NCBI RefSeq assembly: GCF_002895005.1
Contig: NZ_POWF01000012.1
Location: 1 to 64,000 of the forward strand
Direction of reading: 5' to 3'
Source: Hanstruepera neustonica
GTDB lineage: Bacteria; Bacteroidota; Bacteroidia; Flavobacteriales; Flavobacteriaceae
DNA length: 64,000 bases
The notes beneath the pieces were generated by a model. The model did no database searches, was not told the DNA's origin, and worked only from the letters and a program-made list of their open reading frames with translations. The position numbers and the translations under genes were made by a program. Shown here one piece after another: positions 1 to 7,263 of the stretch (the first letter of the stretch is position 1; each line of letters starts with the position of its first letter).

Positions 1-4
1 GTAA

Positions 5-127
5 CAACGTATATAAAAAATAGCGGTTTAAGTGCTTAATCTAATGCGGTTTTCATAAATTTATCGTCAGTACCAAACCGAAAAGTAGTCGTTTAAAATC
101 CGCTACTTTTCATATACAAGACCGTTG
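5..127. repeat. Long imperfect hairpin intergenic element
   Basis: Positions 9-26 (GTATAT...TAGCGG) pair with 100-117 (CCGCTA...ATATAC) with only two mismatches in 18, and CAACG (5-9) can pair with CGTTG (123-127) across a short bulge. The enclosed 70 nt hold no ORF. From memory, elements of this form (CAACGTATAT ... CCGTTGG) recur between genes in flavobacterial genomes. I cannot verify that here, and whether it is a mobile, attC-like or REP-like element is open. Confidence 0.45.
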
Positions 128-137
128 GCAAACATTT

Positions 138-159
138 AAACGATTTTAAAAAATCGTTT
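138..159. terminator. Weak AT-rich inverted repeat after the lipase gene
   Basis: AAACGATTTT (138-147) and AAAATCGTTT (150-159) form an inverted repeat downstream of the lipase stop on the minus strand. The stem is AT-rich and no clear T-tract follows, so a terminator role is only possible. Apart from this repeat and the hairpin element I see nothing else in 1-192. Confidence 0.3.
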
Positions 160-192
160 CAGAGCATTAAGTATCTTTAGATGTTTAAGCCT

Positions 193-1362
193 TTATAAAT
201 CCGACTCCAAGTAGGTCATCTCCAAATTATTGTAGGCTTCTGGATCCCATTCCTTTAAAACATACACATAGTAGTTGTAAGGTTTATGCTGAAAGAATTT
301 TTTCTCTTTTTTATACCAACTGCCATCTTCGTCTTGTTCATAATCAGCTAACTCATCTTCCGTCATGCCAGTGACATTCACTTGAATTTTCGGATACTTA
401 AATGTTGGTAACTCCTTGACCTCACCAGTTGGGAAATAATTAATATCCGAAACAAATTCTGGCAATTCCACATCTCCAACCTGAAAACTCACTATTTTAC
501 TAATGAGTCGGTTGCTGTTTTTAATGTGTTTTGTCAAGCCACCTTCCATAAGTCGAATTAAAGCATCCTGTCCAAATTTGGTGGGTTCAAAATTGGCTTC
601 ACCAAATAACCAGCCCTTAATCTTGTCTTTTGTAATGAGTTTATCCTCTTCATAATTAAAGGGCAAATTAGGCACTGGATCTTTGGGATTGATAATGCTA
701 TAACTGGTTCCTTGTTCACTGAAACGCTGATTGTATTCTTGGGCAAATTCCTTATTACCGCACATGGGTTGTGCATAGGCATAGGATTTATAATTGTTTT
801 TTAATGCAAATTCAGATTCCGGTAAATTCTCTAAATAGGCTCTGGTCATGGTTGCTAAAGCGCCACCTTGGCTATGCCCTGTAATGATAAAATCTGAAAC
901 ACCCTTATCATTTAGATTGTTGATTTGCTCCTTCAATTTTTCAGAAATTAGCAAGACACTCAAAGCATAACCAGCGTGTACTGCTGAACTGTCTGCCTTG
1001 GCAAAAGCATATTCATAGGTCTTGTCTTCAATTTTTAAACTCCCTTTTGCAGGAATCATAGCTGAATAAAAATTCTCAACCCAACTAATCAATTTATCGG
1101 TTGACCCTCTAAAACTAATGACACCTGTAGTTCCATTGTTATAAACTTCAAACTTGTTATCCATTCCAATAATATCAGAGGTATAACTTCTTTGATAATT
1201 ATCAGGGACAATAGCTTCTGCCGAGCCATATTGCTCCGTAAAATTATAACTGTTACATAGGGCTATAGTTGTTGTAACTTCATCAGTATTGAAACCAGGT
1301 TTCAATTGTGCAAAATGAAAATTAATAATCATTAAGGCGAGAGCAGTCAGTAGGATTCTCAT
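193..1362 (-). CDS. Secreted class 3-type lipase / alpha/beta hydrolase
   Basis: A 389-residue protein that probably hydrolyses ester bonds of lipids outside the cytoplasm. The first 19 residues are a signal peptide (MRILLTALALMIINFHFAQ). The nucleophile elbow is GHSQG, with Ser164 as candidate nucleophile; Asp228 (NPKDPVP) and His279 (TKHIKN) are plausible triad partners from their order and spacing, as in fungal-type class 3 lipases. The C-terminal 90 residues are charged and match no domain I know. The gene is monocistronic, divergent from rplM, and sits beside a hairpin intergenic element. The substrate cannot be told from sequence. Confidence 0.8.
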   Translation of the reverse strand: MRILLTALALMIINFHFAQLKPGFNTDEVTTTIALCNSYNFTEQYGSAEAIVPDNYQRSYTSDIIGMDNKFEVYNNGTTGVISFRGSTDKLISWVENFYSAMIPAKGSLKIEDKTYEYAFAKADSSAVHAGYALSVLLISEKLKEQINNLNDKGVSDFIITGHSQGGALATMTRAYLENLPESEFALKNNYKSYAYAQPMCGNKEFAQEYNQRFSEQGTSYSIINPKDPVPNLPFNYEEDKLITKDKIKGWLFGEANFEPTKFGQDALIRLMEGGLTKHIKNSNRLISKIVSFQVGDVELPEFVSDINYFPTGEVKELPTFKYPKIQVNVTGMTEDELADYEQDEDGSWYKKEKKFFQHKPYNYYVYVLKEWDPEAYNNLEMTYLESDL

Positions 1363-1476
1363 GTCTATTCATTATGAGTTAACAAGGTAATACATTACAA
1401 AAACGATTCCAAAACAATTTTGGTATAGTCCCTGAATGACACCTCAAATTATTAAATAATAAAAATCCCTATACTA

Positions 1477-1507
1477 TTTGGTAATCAAATAGATTATCGT
1501 AAATTTG
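1477..1507 (+). promoter_or_regulatory. rplM promoter, Bacteroidota consensus
   Basis: TTTG at 1477-1480, a 19-nt spacer, then TAAATTTG at 1500-1507 match the -33/-7 consensus of Bacteroidota primary sigma factors exactly. Transcription should start near 1513, leaving a leader of about 42 nt before the GTG start. The leader contains a seven-codon mini-ORF (ATG at 1529, stop TAG included) of unknown meaning. Confidence 0.8.
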
Positions 1508-1554
1508 CAAACTCTTTTTGGGAGAGGAATGTTTAATAAGAAAAATTAGAACGT

Positions 1555-2010
1555 GTGGACACATTAAGCTACAAAACGATTTCAGCAAACAAAGCTACTG
1601 TTAACAAAGAGTGGGTTTTGGTTGATGCTGAAGGTCAGTCGCTTGGACGTTTAGCTTCTAAAGTTGCGAAACTTTTAAGAGGTAAACACAAGCCAAACTT
1701 CACACCTCATGTTGATTGCGGCGATAACGTGATTGTTATCAATGCTGAAAAAGTCAACTTAACCGGAAACAAGTGGAACGATAAAACTTATATTCGTCAC
1801 ACAGGATATCCAGGAGGTCAAAGAAGTTTGTCTGCTAGTGAATTGTTTGGTAAAGACCCTGCAAAGCTAGTAGAAAAATCAGTAAAAGGAATGTTACCTA
1901 AAAACAAATTAGGTGCCGATTTATTCCGTAACCTTAACGTTGTTTCTGGTTCTGAGCATGCACATGAAGCTCAAAAGCCAAAGACAATCAATTTAAACGA
2001 ATTTAATTAA
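1555..2010 (+). CDS. rplM: 50S ribosomal protein L13
   Basis: A 151-residue L13, a large-subunit protein that acts early in 50S assembly. The family signature is intact, with GRLASKVAKLLRGK near residue 35, HVDCGDNVIVINAEK near 58 and HTGYPGG near 88. The start is GTG at 1555: this frame has no nearer ATG, and the N-terminus MDTLSYKTISANKA matches flavobacterial L13 proteins as I remember them. The stop codon overlaps the rpsI start (TAATG), so the pair is translationally coupled. A strong consensus promoter lies 48 nt upstream. Confidence 0.97.
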   Translation: MDTLSYKTISANKATVNKEWVLVDAEGQSLGRLASKVAKLLRGKHKPNFTPHVDCGDNVIVINAEKVNLTGNKWNDKTYIRHTGYPGGQRSLSASELFGKDPAKLVEKSVKGMLPKNKLGADLFRNLNVVSGSEHAHEAQKPKTINLNEFN

Positions 2011-2396
2011 TGGAAGTAATTCACAAAATTGGCCGTAGAAAGACGGCTGTTGCTCGTGTATACGTTGCCAAAGGAAAAGGTAACATTACGGTGAACAAAA
2101 AAGACATGGCGGTTTATTTTCCTACTGCAACATTGCAGTACAAAGTAAACCAACCTTTAACCATGACTAACAATGATGGCAACTTTGATATTACAGTAAA
2201 TGTATATGGAGGTGGCATCACCGGTCAGGCTGAAGCTATCCGTTTAGCATTATCTCGTGCAATGTGCGATGTTGATGCAGAAAACAGATTAATTTTAAAA
2301 CCAGAAGGTTTATTAACAAGAGATCCAAGAATGGTAGAGCGTAAGAAATTCGGTCAGAAGAAAGCTCGTAAGAAATTCCAGTTCTCTAAACGTTAA
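2010..2396 (+). CDS. rpsI: 30S ribosomal protein S9
   Basis: A 128-residue S9, whose C-terminal tail reaches the ribosomal P site. It shows IGRRKTAVARV at the N-terminus, GGGITGQAEAIRLALSRA in the middle, and the conserved basic tail ending KKARKKFQFSKR, in which the last Lys-Arg contacts P-site tRNA. Its ATG shares one base with the rplM stop. L13-S9 is a universal bacterial pair. It is followed by a 196-nt spacer with two inverted repeats before rpsB. Confidence 0.97.
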   Translation: MEVIHKIGRRKTAVARVYVAKGKGNITVNKKDMAVYFPTATLQYKVNQPLTMTNNDGNFDITVNVYGGGITGQAEAIRLALSRAMCDVDAENRLILKPEGLLTRDPRMVERKKFGQKKARKKFQFSKR

Positions 2397-2411
2397 TAGG
2401 TCCTTCAACTG

Positions 2412-2560
2412 GATTAAGAAACTGTTATTCAGTTTTCTTAATCTGGTTGACATTAAAACAAATTTTAACCCAGTTATTGTTGCCCATCACGAAAACAGTG
2501 AGGGTTTAGTTTAGCATCTAAATGATTAAGGCGATTTACATTAATGACCACTTAATCATT
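2412..2560 (+). promoter_or_regulatory. Two inverted repeats in the rpsI-rpsB spacer (candidate S2 leader)
   Basis: GATTAAGAAACTG (2412-2424) pairs with CAGTTTTCTTAATC (2430-2443) apart from one bulged A. AATGATTAAG (2521-2530) pairs perfectly with CTTAATCATT (2551-2560) across 20 nt. Neither is followed by a T-tract, so they do not look like terminators. A structured leader that allows S2 autoregulation is one reading; in E. coli rpsB is autoregulated by S2 through its leader. Nothing else stands out in 2397-2592. Confidence 0.4.
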
Positions 2561-2592
2561 GCTAATTCAACAGAACGTAAACTATTACAAAC

Positions 2593-3366
2593 ATGGCAGT
2601 AGAAGTAAAAGAACTACTAGAAGCAGGTGTACACTTTGGACACTTGACACGTAAGTGGGACCCAAATATGGCCCCTTACGTTTATATGGAGCGCAATGGT
2701 ATCCATATTATTAACCTTTACAAAACAGCAGCTAAAATTGAAGAAGCTGGAGCCGCATTAAGTAAAATTGCAGCATCAGGTCGTAAAATTTTATTTGTTG
2801 CAACCAAAAAACAAGCAAAAGATATTGTTGCTGAAAAAGCTGGTGCTATCAACATGCCTTACATCACTGAAAGATGGCCAGGTGGTATGTTAACCAACTT
2901 TGTTACTATTAGAAAAGCCGTTAAAAAAATGGCTGCAATTGATAGAATGAAGAAAGATGGTACATTTAATTCCTTATCTAAGAAAGAGCGTTTACAAGTA
3001 GACCGTCAACGTGCTAAATTAGAAAAGAACTTGGGCTCTATAGCAGACATGACTCGTTTGCCAGGTGCTTTATTTGTTGTTGACATCAAGCGTGAACACA
3101 TTGCCATTAAAGAAGCTCAAAAATTAAACATTCCAATCTTTGCAATGGTTGATACCAACTCTGACCCACGTCAGGTTGATTATGTTATCCCAGCAAATGA
3201 TGATGCTTCTAAATCTATTGACAAAGTATTATCGCATGTTGCAACAGCCATTTCTGAAGGTTTATCGGAGCGTAAAGCTGAAAAAGATAATGGAAAAGCT
3301 GAAAAATCTGCTCCAAAGGCAAAAGCTGCTAAAAAAGCAGTAGCTGCCAACGAAGAAGAAGAATAA
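2593..3366 (+). CDS. rpsB: 30S ribosomal protein S2
   Basis: A 257-residue S2, needed for S1 binding and late assembly of the small subunit. Landmarks are [19 protein letters not shown] at the N-terminus, [14 protein letters not shown] near residue 65, [11 protein letters not shown] near 95 and [25 protein letters not shown] near 182. After residue 225 the tail is a low-complexity run of Lys, Ala and Glu, a common flavobacterial extension. tsf follows after 83 nt with a hairpin between them, so the usual rpsB-tsf transcription unit is likely. Confidence 0.97.
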   Translation: MAVEVKELLEAGVHFGHLTRKWDPNMAPYVYMERNGIHIINLYKTAAKIEEAGAALSKIAASGRKILFVATKKQAKDIVAEKAGAINMPYITERWPGGMLTNFVTIRKAVKKMAAIDRMKKDGTFNSLSKKERLQVDRQRAKLEKNLGSIADMTRLPGALFVVDIKREHIAIKEAQKLNIPIFAMVDTNSDPRQVDYVIPANDDASKSIDKVLSHVATAISEGLSERKAEKDNGKAEKSAPKAKAAKKAVAANEEEE

Positions 3367-3385
3367 ATAACATTAACAAAACATA

Positions 3386-3435
3386 AAAAAGTCGTTTAGT
3401 TCTTTTCTTTGTGAAAATATATTGAACGACTTTTT
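3386..3435 (+). terminator. Hairpin between rpsB and tsf (attenuator or partial terminator)
   Basis: AAAAAGTCGTT (3386-3396) pairs perfectly with AACGACTTTTT (3425-3435); the 28-nt loop is long for a terminator. It may reduce read-through from rpsB into tsf, as intercistronic hairpins do in rpsB-tsf operons elsewhere, or protect a processed 3' end. Confidence 0.55.
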
Positions 3436-3449
3436 AAATTTAAAACAAT

Positions 3450-4424
3450 ATGGAATCTACAGTAAAAGTTACAGCAGCAGAAGTAAACAAATTAAGACAA
3501 GCTACTGGTGCAGGAATGATGGATTGTAAAAAAGCTTTAGTTGAAGCTGGTGGTGATTTTGATAAAGCTATTGAAGTTTTACGTAAAAAAGGTCAAAAAG
3601 TAGCTGAAAAAAGAGCCGACAGAGATTCTTCTGAAGGTGCAGCTATCGCTAAAATAAATGCAGACAACACAGCTGGTGTTGCCATTGTATTGGGTTGTGA
3701 AACTGATTTCGTTGGTAAAAACGAAAACTTCGTGGCTTTGGCTAACGAATTGGCGGAAGTGGCTTTAAATTATGATTCAAAAGAGGCGTTTTTAGCAGCT
3801 GATTTTGGTGGTATGACTGTTGCTGACAAGTTAACAGAGCAAACAGGTGTTATTGGTGAAAAATTAGACATCACATCTTTCGAAAAGCTAGAAGCTCCTT
3901 ATGTTGGACAGTACGTTCACATTAATAAAATTGCTGCTTTAGTTGGTTTATCGGCTGAAGTTGACAATGCTGAAACATTGGTTAAAGATGTGGCTATGCA
4001 AGTTGCTTCAATGGGAGCAACAACATTATCTTACAAAGATTTTGATCCTGCTTACATCGCATCTGAAACAGAAGCTAGAATTGCAGCTATTAAAAAAGAT
4101 AACGAAGAATTGGCACGTTTAGGCAAAACCCTTAAAAACGTACCAGAGTATATCTCTATGGCTCAATTAACTCCTGAAGTTTTAGCAAAAGCTGAAGAAG
4201 CTGCTAAAGCCGAGTTAAAAGCAGAAGGAAAACCAGAGCAAATTTGGGATAGAATCCTTCCTGGAAAAATGGAGCGTTTCATTTCAGATAATACGACTTT
4301 AGACCAAGAGCAGTGTCTTTTAGATCAAAAGTTTATTAAAGATGACAAGCTAACTGTTGCTCAATATGTTGAATCTTATGGTAATGTTGAAATTACTGGT
4401 TTCAAACGTGCTACAGTAGGATAA
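3450..4424 (+). CDS. tsf: Elongation factor Ts
   Basis: A 324-residue EF-Ts, the nucleotide exchange factor that releases GDP from EF-Tu. The N-terminal UBA-like domain carries LRQATGAGMMDCKKAL (about residues 15-30), and the core has the conserved ETDFVGKNENF (about 88-98), which intrudes into the EF-Tu nucleotide site. It is somewhat longer than E. coli EF-Ts because of an extended second half, which is usual in Bacteroidota. It is followed by a strong intrinsic terminator, so pyrH and frr have their own promoter. Confidence 0.97.
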   Translation: MESTVKVTAAEVNKLRQATGAGMMDCKKALVEAGGDFDKAIEVLRKKGQKVAEKRADRDSSEGAAIAKINADNTAGVAIVLGCETDFVGKNENFVALANELAEVALNYDSKEAFLAADFGGMTVADKLTEQTGVIGEKLDITSFEKLEAPYVGQYVHINKIAALVGLSAEVDNAETLVKDVAMQVASMGATTLSYKDFDPAYIASETEARIAAIKKDNEELARLGKTLKNVPEYISMAQLTPEVLAKAEEAAKAELKAEGKPEQIWDRILPGKMERFISDNTTLDQEQCLLDQKFIKDDKLTVAQYVESYGNVEITGFKRATVG

Positions 4425-4447
4425 TTGATATTATCTCACAAAATATA

Positions 4448-4479
4448 AAGCCTCTCAAGTTTTTTGAGAGGCTTTTTTT
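4448..4479 (+). terminator. Intrinsic terminator after tsf
   Basis: GCCTCTCAA (4450-4458) and TTGAGAGGC (4464-4472) form a 9-bp stem with a short T-rich loop, followed by seven T residues (4473-4479). It ends the ribosomal/tsf transcript. Confidence 0.9.
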
Positions 4480-4526
4480 ATGTTAATCCAACAAAAAAAT
4501 CTCAATCCAAAAACAAAAATTTTGTG

Positions 4527-4534
4527 TAGTTTTG
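4527..4534 (+). promoter_or_regulatory. pyrH -7 element
   Basis: TAGTTTTG matches TAnnTTTG, with the ATG 21 nt downstream at 4555. No clear -33 TTTG is present. Its position inside the longest possible pyrH ORF supports the shorter start chosen here. Confidence 0.55.
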
Positions 4535-4554
4535 CTAAACTCTCAAAAGTTACC

Positions 4555-5262
4555 ATGAAATATAAAAGAATACTCTTAAAACTATCTGGGGAAGCCCTAA
4601 TGGGCAATCGTCAATATGGTATTGATCCAGAACGTTTAGCTGAATATGCTGAAGATATAAAATCCATTACCGATAAAGGTGTTGAAGTGGCCATAGTTAT
4701 TGGTGGCGGCAATATTTTTAGAGGCGTGGCTGGAGCCAGTAAAGGTATGGATCGTGTTCAGGGTGATTATATGGGTATGTTAGCAACGGTTATTAATGGA
4801 TTGGCGTTACAAGGCGCTTTGGAAGATACTGATGTGCCAACGCGCTTGCAAACAGCGATAAAAATTAATGAAGTAGCCGAACCTTTTATTAGAAGAAAAG
4901 CTATGCGTCATTTGGAAAAAGGGCGTGTCGTTATTTTTGGCGGTGGAACCGGAAACCCTTATTTCACGACAGATTCAGCCGCTGTATTGCGTGCTATTGA
5001 GATTGAAGCCGATGTTATTTTAAAAGGTACGCGTGTGGATGGTATTTATACGTCAGATCCGGAGAAAGATGCTAACGCCATTAAATTTGACCATATTACC
5101 TTTGATGATGTTTTGCGTAAAGGATTAAAAGTTATGGATACAACAGCTTTCACCTTAAGTCAAGAAAACGAATTGCCTATTATTGTCTTTGATATGAATA
5201 AAAAAGGGAACCTTTTAAAAGTCGTGTCAGGAGAAAAAATTGGAACAAAAGTAAACTTATAA
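4555..5262 (+). CDS. pyrH: Uridylate (UMP) kinase
   Basis: A 235-residue cytoplasmic UMP kinase of the amino-acid-kinase fold; it makes UDP for nucleic acid and sugar-nucleotide synthesis. It shows [14 protein letters not shown] at the start, [10 protein letters not shown] near residue 56, the phosphate-binding [15 protein letters not shown] and [13 protein letters not shown] near 160. The frame is open from 4480, but that stretch overlaps the tsf terminator and a -7 promoter element, so I start at the ATG at 4555 (MKYKRILLK), which matches the family N-terminus. frr follows 52 nt downstream. Confidence 0.96.
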   Translation: MKYKRILLKLSGEALMGNRQYGIDPERLAEYAEDIKSITDKGVEVAIVIGGGNIFRGVAGASKGMDRVQGDYMGMLATVINGLALQGALEDTDVPTRLQTAIKINEVAEPFIRRKAMRHLEKGRVVIFGGGTGNPYFTTDSAAVLRAIEIEADVILKGTRVDGIYTSDPEKDANAIKFDHITFDDVLRKGLKVMDTTAFTLSQENELPIIVFDMNKKGNLLKVVSGEKIGTKVNL

Positions 5263-5314
5263 TACATTTTGGCTTGTTTTTTGAAACAGCATTTTAAAAT
5301 TAAATTTTTTAGAG

Positions 5315-5872
5315 ATGAACGAAGACATTCAATTTATATTAGACTCTGCAAAGGAATCCATGGATGCAGCCATTAAGCATTTAGAAAAGCAATTGGTTAA
5401 TATTCGTGCTGGAAAAGCCAGCCCTGCCATGTTGGGAAGCGTTATGGTTGACTATTATGGGTCGCAAACACCTTTGAATCAAGTTGCCAATGTCAATACT
5501 CCTGATGGTAGAACCATTACGGTTCAACCTTGGGAAAAAGCCATGTTACAGGAAATTGAGCGTGGTATTATGATTGCCAATTTGGGCTTCAACCCTATGA
5601 ACAATGGAGAATCTATTATCATCAATGTGCCACCTCTAACAGAAGAACGTCGTATTGTGCTTGCCAAACAAGCTAAAGCTGAAGCAGAAGATGCCAAAGT
5701 TGGTGTGAGAAATGCCAGAAAAGATGCCAATAATGAAATTAAAAAATTGGATGACGTTTCAGAAGATGTTCAAAAAAATACTGAAATTGATATTCAGGAG
5801 ATGACTAACAAATATGTGACTAAAATAGACCACATCTTCGAGAATAAAGAAAAAGAAATCATGACAGTATAA
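5315..5872 (+). CDS. frr: Ribosome recycling factor
   Basis: A 185-residue RRF, which splits post-termination ribosomes together with EF-G. The conserved parts are LVNIRAGKASPAMLGSVMVDYYGS near residue 28, TPDGRTITVQPWEK near 63, and PPLTEERRIVLAKQAK near 108 followed by the helical VRNARKDANNEIKKL. The length is that of the family. It sits in the usual rpsB-tsf-pyrH-frr order and ends at a good terminator. Confidence 0.97.
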   Translation: MNEDIQFILDSAKESMDAAIKHLEKQLVNIRAGKASPAMLGSVMVDYYGSQTPLNQVANVNTPDGRTITVQPWEKAMLQEIERGIMIANLGFNPMNNGESIIINVPPLTEERRIVLAKQAKAEAEDAKVGVRNARKDANNEIKKLDDVSEDVQKNTEIDIQEMTNKYVTKIDHIFENKEKEIMTV

Positions 5873-5880
5873 TTCGTATA

Positions 5881-5907
5881 AAGCGACTTTTTTAGTCGCT
5901 TTTTTTA
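5881..5907 (+). terminator. Intrinsic terminator after frr
   Basis: AAGCGACT (5881-5888) pairs with AGTCGCTT (5894-5901), followed by a T-tract to about 5907. It separates frr from the outer-membrane protein gene. Confidence 0.88.
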
Positions 5908-5930
5908 ACTCTATTACTTCCTTACTGTCT

Positions 5931-7205
5931 ATGTTGATGCGCCTTATAACTATTGTTTGTTTTCTTATGTTGAGCACAGGGTCCTATTCTCAAGTGACAC
6001 AAAGAGATACAACGGAAACTAAACAAGACTCCCTTAAAAGGCGACACATACTTAACCAATTGGGAAATGGATTTTATTCCACCAAGTATTTTGATATTGA
6101 TTTACGGTATCTCATAAAGTTTAACCAGTACGAAGGATTACGAACCGGATTTGGAGGTGTCACCAATGAAACTTTTTCAAAAAAATATCGTGTAAACGGC
6201 TATGTTGCTTATGGTTTTCGAGACCATCGTTTTAAATATGGTTTTGGCGGTGGCGTCAGGCTGGTTCCAGAATCCAACACCTGGCTAAACTTTAGTTATA
6301 TAGACGACCTACAAGAAACAGGGAGTTCAAAATTTATTACAGATAAACGGTTTTTTAAATTCATCGAACCGCGATTATTGAATATTGATTTATTTTACAA
6401 ATACATTGAAAAGCATATTTCATTAGAGCATCAGATATCACCGCATCTAGTCACCGAGACTCAATTGGGAGTCAGCAATATAAATCCTACCTACAATTAC
6501 ACCTATTTGGTAGATGGCGAATCGTTTCAAGAATTTAATTTAAGCACTGCTATCATTTCGCTTCAATGGAGTCCTTTCAGCCATTATGAATTGATTGATA
6601 AACGCATTAAAGAAGTTAAAGTTGGTTTCCCGAAATTCACATTGCAGTACACCCAAAGTTTTAAAGGTGTCTTTAAAAGTGATTTGAACTTCGCCAAAAT
6701 TGACTTCCGAACAGTCTACGAATTGAACTATAAGAAAGATAATTTTTCGCGCATTGTCTTAACCGCAGGTATAGCAAGAGGTAATGCACCACTGTCACAT
6801 TTATACCATGCCTATCCAAACAATATTAACAAGGAAACCATATTACGTCGTTTTTCAGTTGCTGGAATTGACAGTTTTGAAACTATGTATTTTAATGAAT
6901 TTTTTTCGGATAGATTTACAACGATTCAATTCAGACACTACTTCAGCCCTTTCAACATTTCCGCTAGATTTAAACCGCAGTTAGTACTTATCTCGAGATA
7001 TGCAATCGGTAATATGAATAATATGGAACGTCATCAAGGTATTACTTTTAACACTCTGGACAAGGGCTTTACGGAATCTGGTTTTGAGTTGAATAAGTTA
7101 TTATTAGGATTTGGTTTAAGCGGCACTTATCGCTATGGTGCCTATCACCTTCCAAAAACTGAAGATAACATTGCCATTAAGTTCACATTTAACGTGACAT
7201 TGTAG
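5931..7205 (+). CDS. DUF5686-type outer-membrane beta-barrel protein
   Basis: A 424-residue protein with a signal peptide (about residues 1-20, ending GSYSQ) and many alternating aromatic strands (YGFRDHRFKYGFGGG, FTLQYTQSFKGVF), ending in an amphipathic strand IAIKFTFNVTL, as expected for an outer-membrane barrel. It resembles the C-terminal barrel of DUF5686 proteins, but the N-terminal carboxypeptidase-D-like domain of full-length members (about 800 residues) is missing. Position after frr is familiar in flavobacteria. Its function is unknown. ATG codons at 5931 and 5937 are both possible starts. Confidence 0.7.
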   Translation: MLMRLITIVCFLMLSTGSYSQVTQRDTTETKQDSLKRRHILNQLGNGFYSTKYFDIDLRYLIKFNQYEGLRTGFGGVTNETFSKKYRVNGYVAYGFRDHRFKYGFGGGVRLVPESNTWLNFSYIDDLQETGSSKFITDKRFFKFIEPRLLNIDLFYKYIEKHISLEHQISPHLVTETQLGVSNINPTYNYTYLVDGESFQEFNLSTAIISLQWSPFSHYELIDKRIKEVKVGFPKFTLQYTQSFKGVFKSDLNFAKIDFRTVYELNYKKDNFSRIVLTAGIARGNAPLSHLYHAYPNNINKETILRRFSVAGIDSFETMYFNEFFSDRFTTIQFRHYFSPFNISARFKPQLVLISRYAIGNMNNMERHQGITFNTLDKGFTESGFELNKLLLGFGLSGTYRYGAYHLPKTEDNIAIKFTFNVTL

Positions 7206-7237
7206 ACTATTATTAAAGCTAATACATAGTATTTTTC

Positions 7238-7245
7238 TACCTTTG
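7238..7245 (+). promoter_or_regulatory. -7 element of the MMPL transporter gene
   Basis: TACCTTTG fits TAnnTTTG and lies 19 nt before the ATG; no good -33 is visible. Confidence 0.55.
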
Positions 7246-7263
7246 CAGTTCGTTATTTAGCAC

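Noticed and set aside
558-782. Antisense-type ORFs inside large genes (this one within the lipase gene)
   Set aside because: Reading frames shadowing well-supported genes, with no signature, promoter or family match; the same holds for similar ORFs in rpoN, sucA, nrdA and the RND pump genes.
1529-1549. Mini-ORF in the rplM leader
   Set aside because: Only six residues; possibly a leader peptide, but without a regulatory feature to support it.
4480-4554. N-terminal extension of pyrH
   Set aside because: The extension overlaps the tsf terminator and a promoter element and is not part of the family N-terminus.
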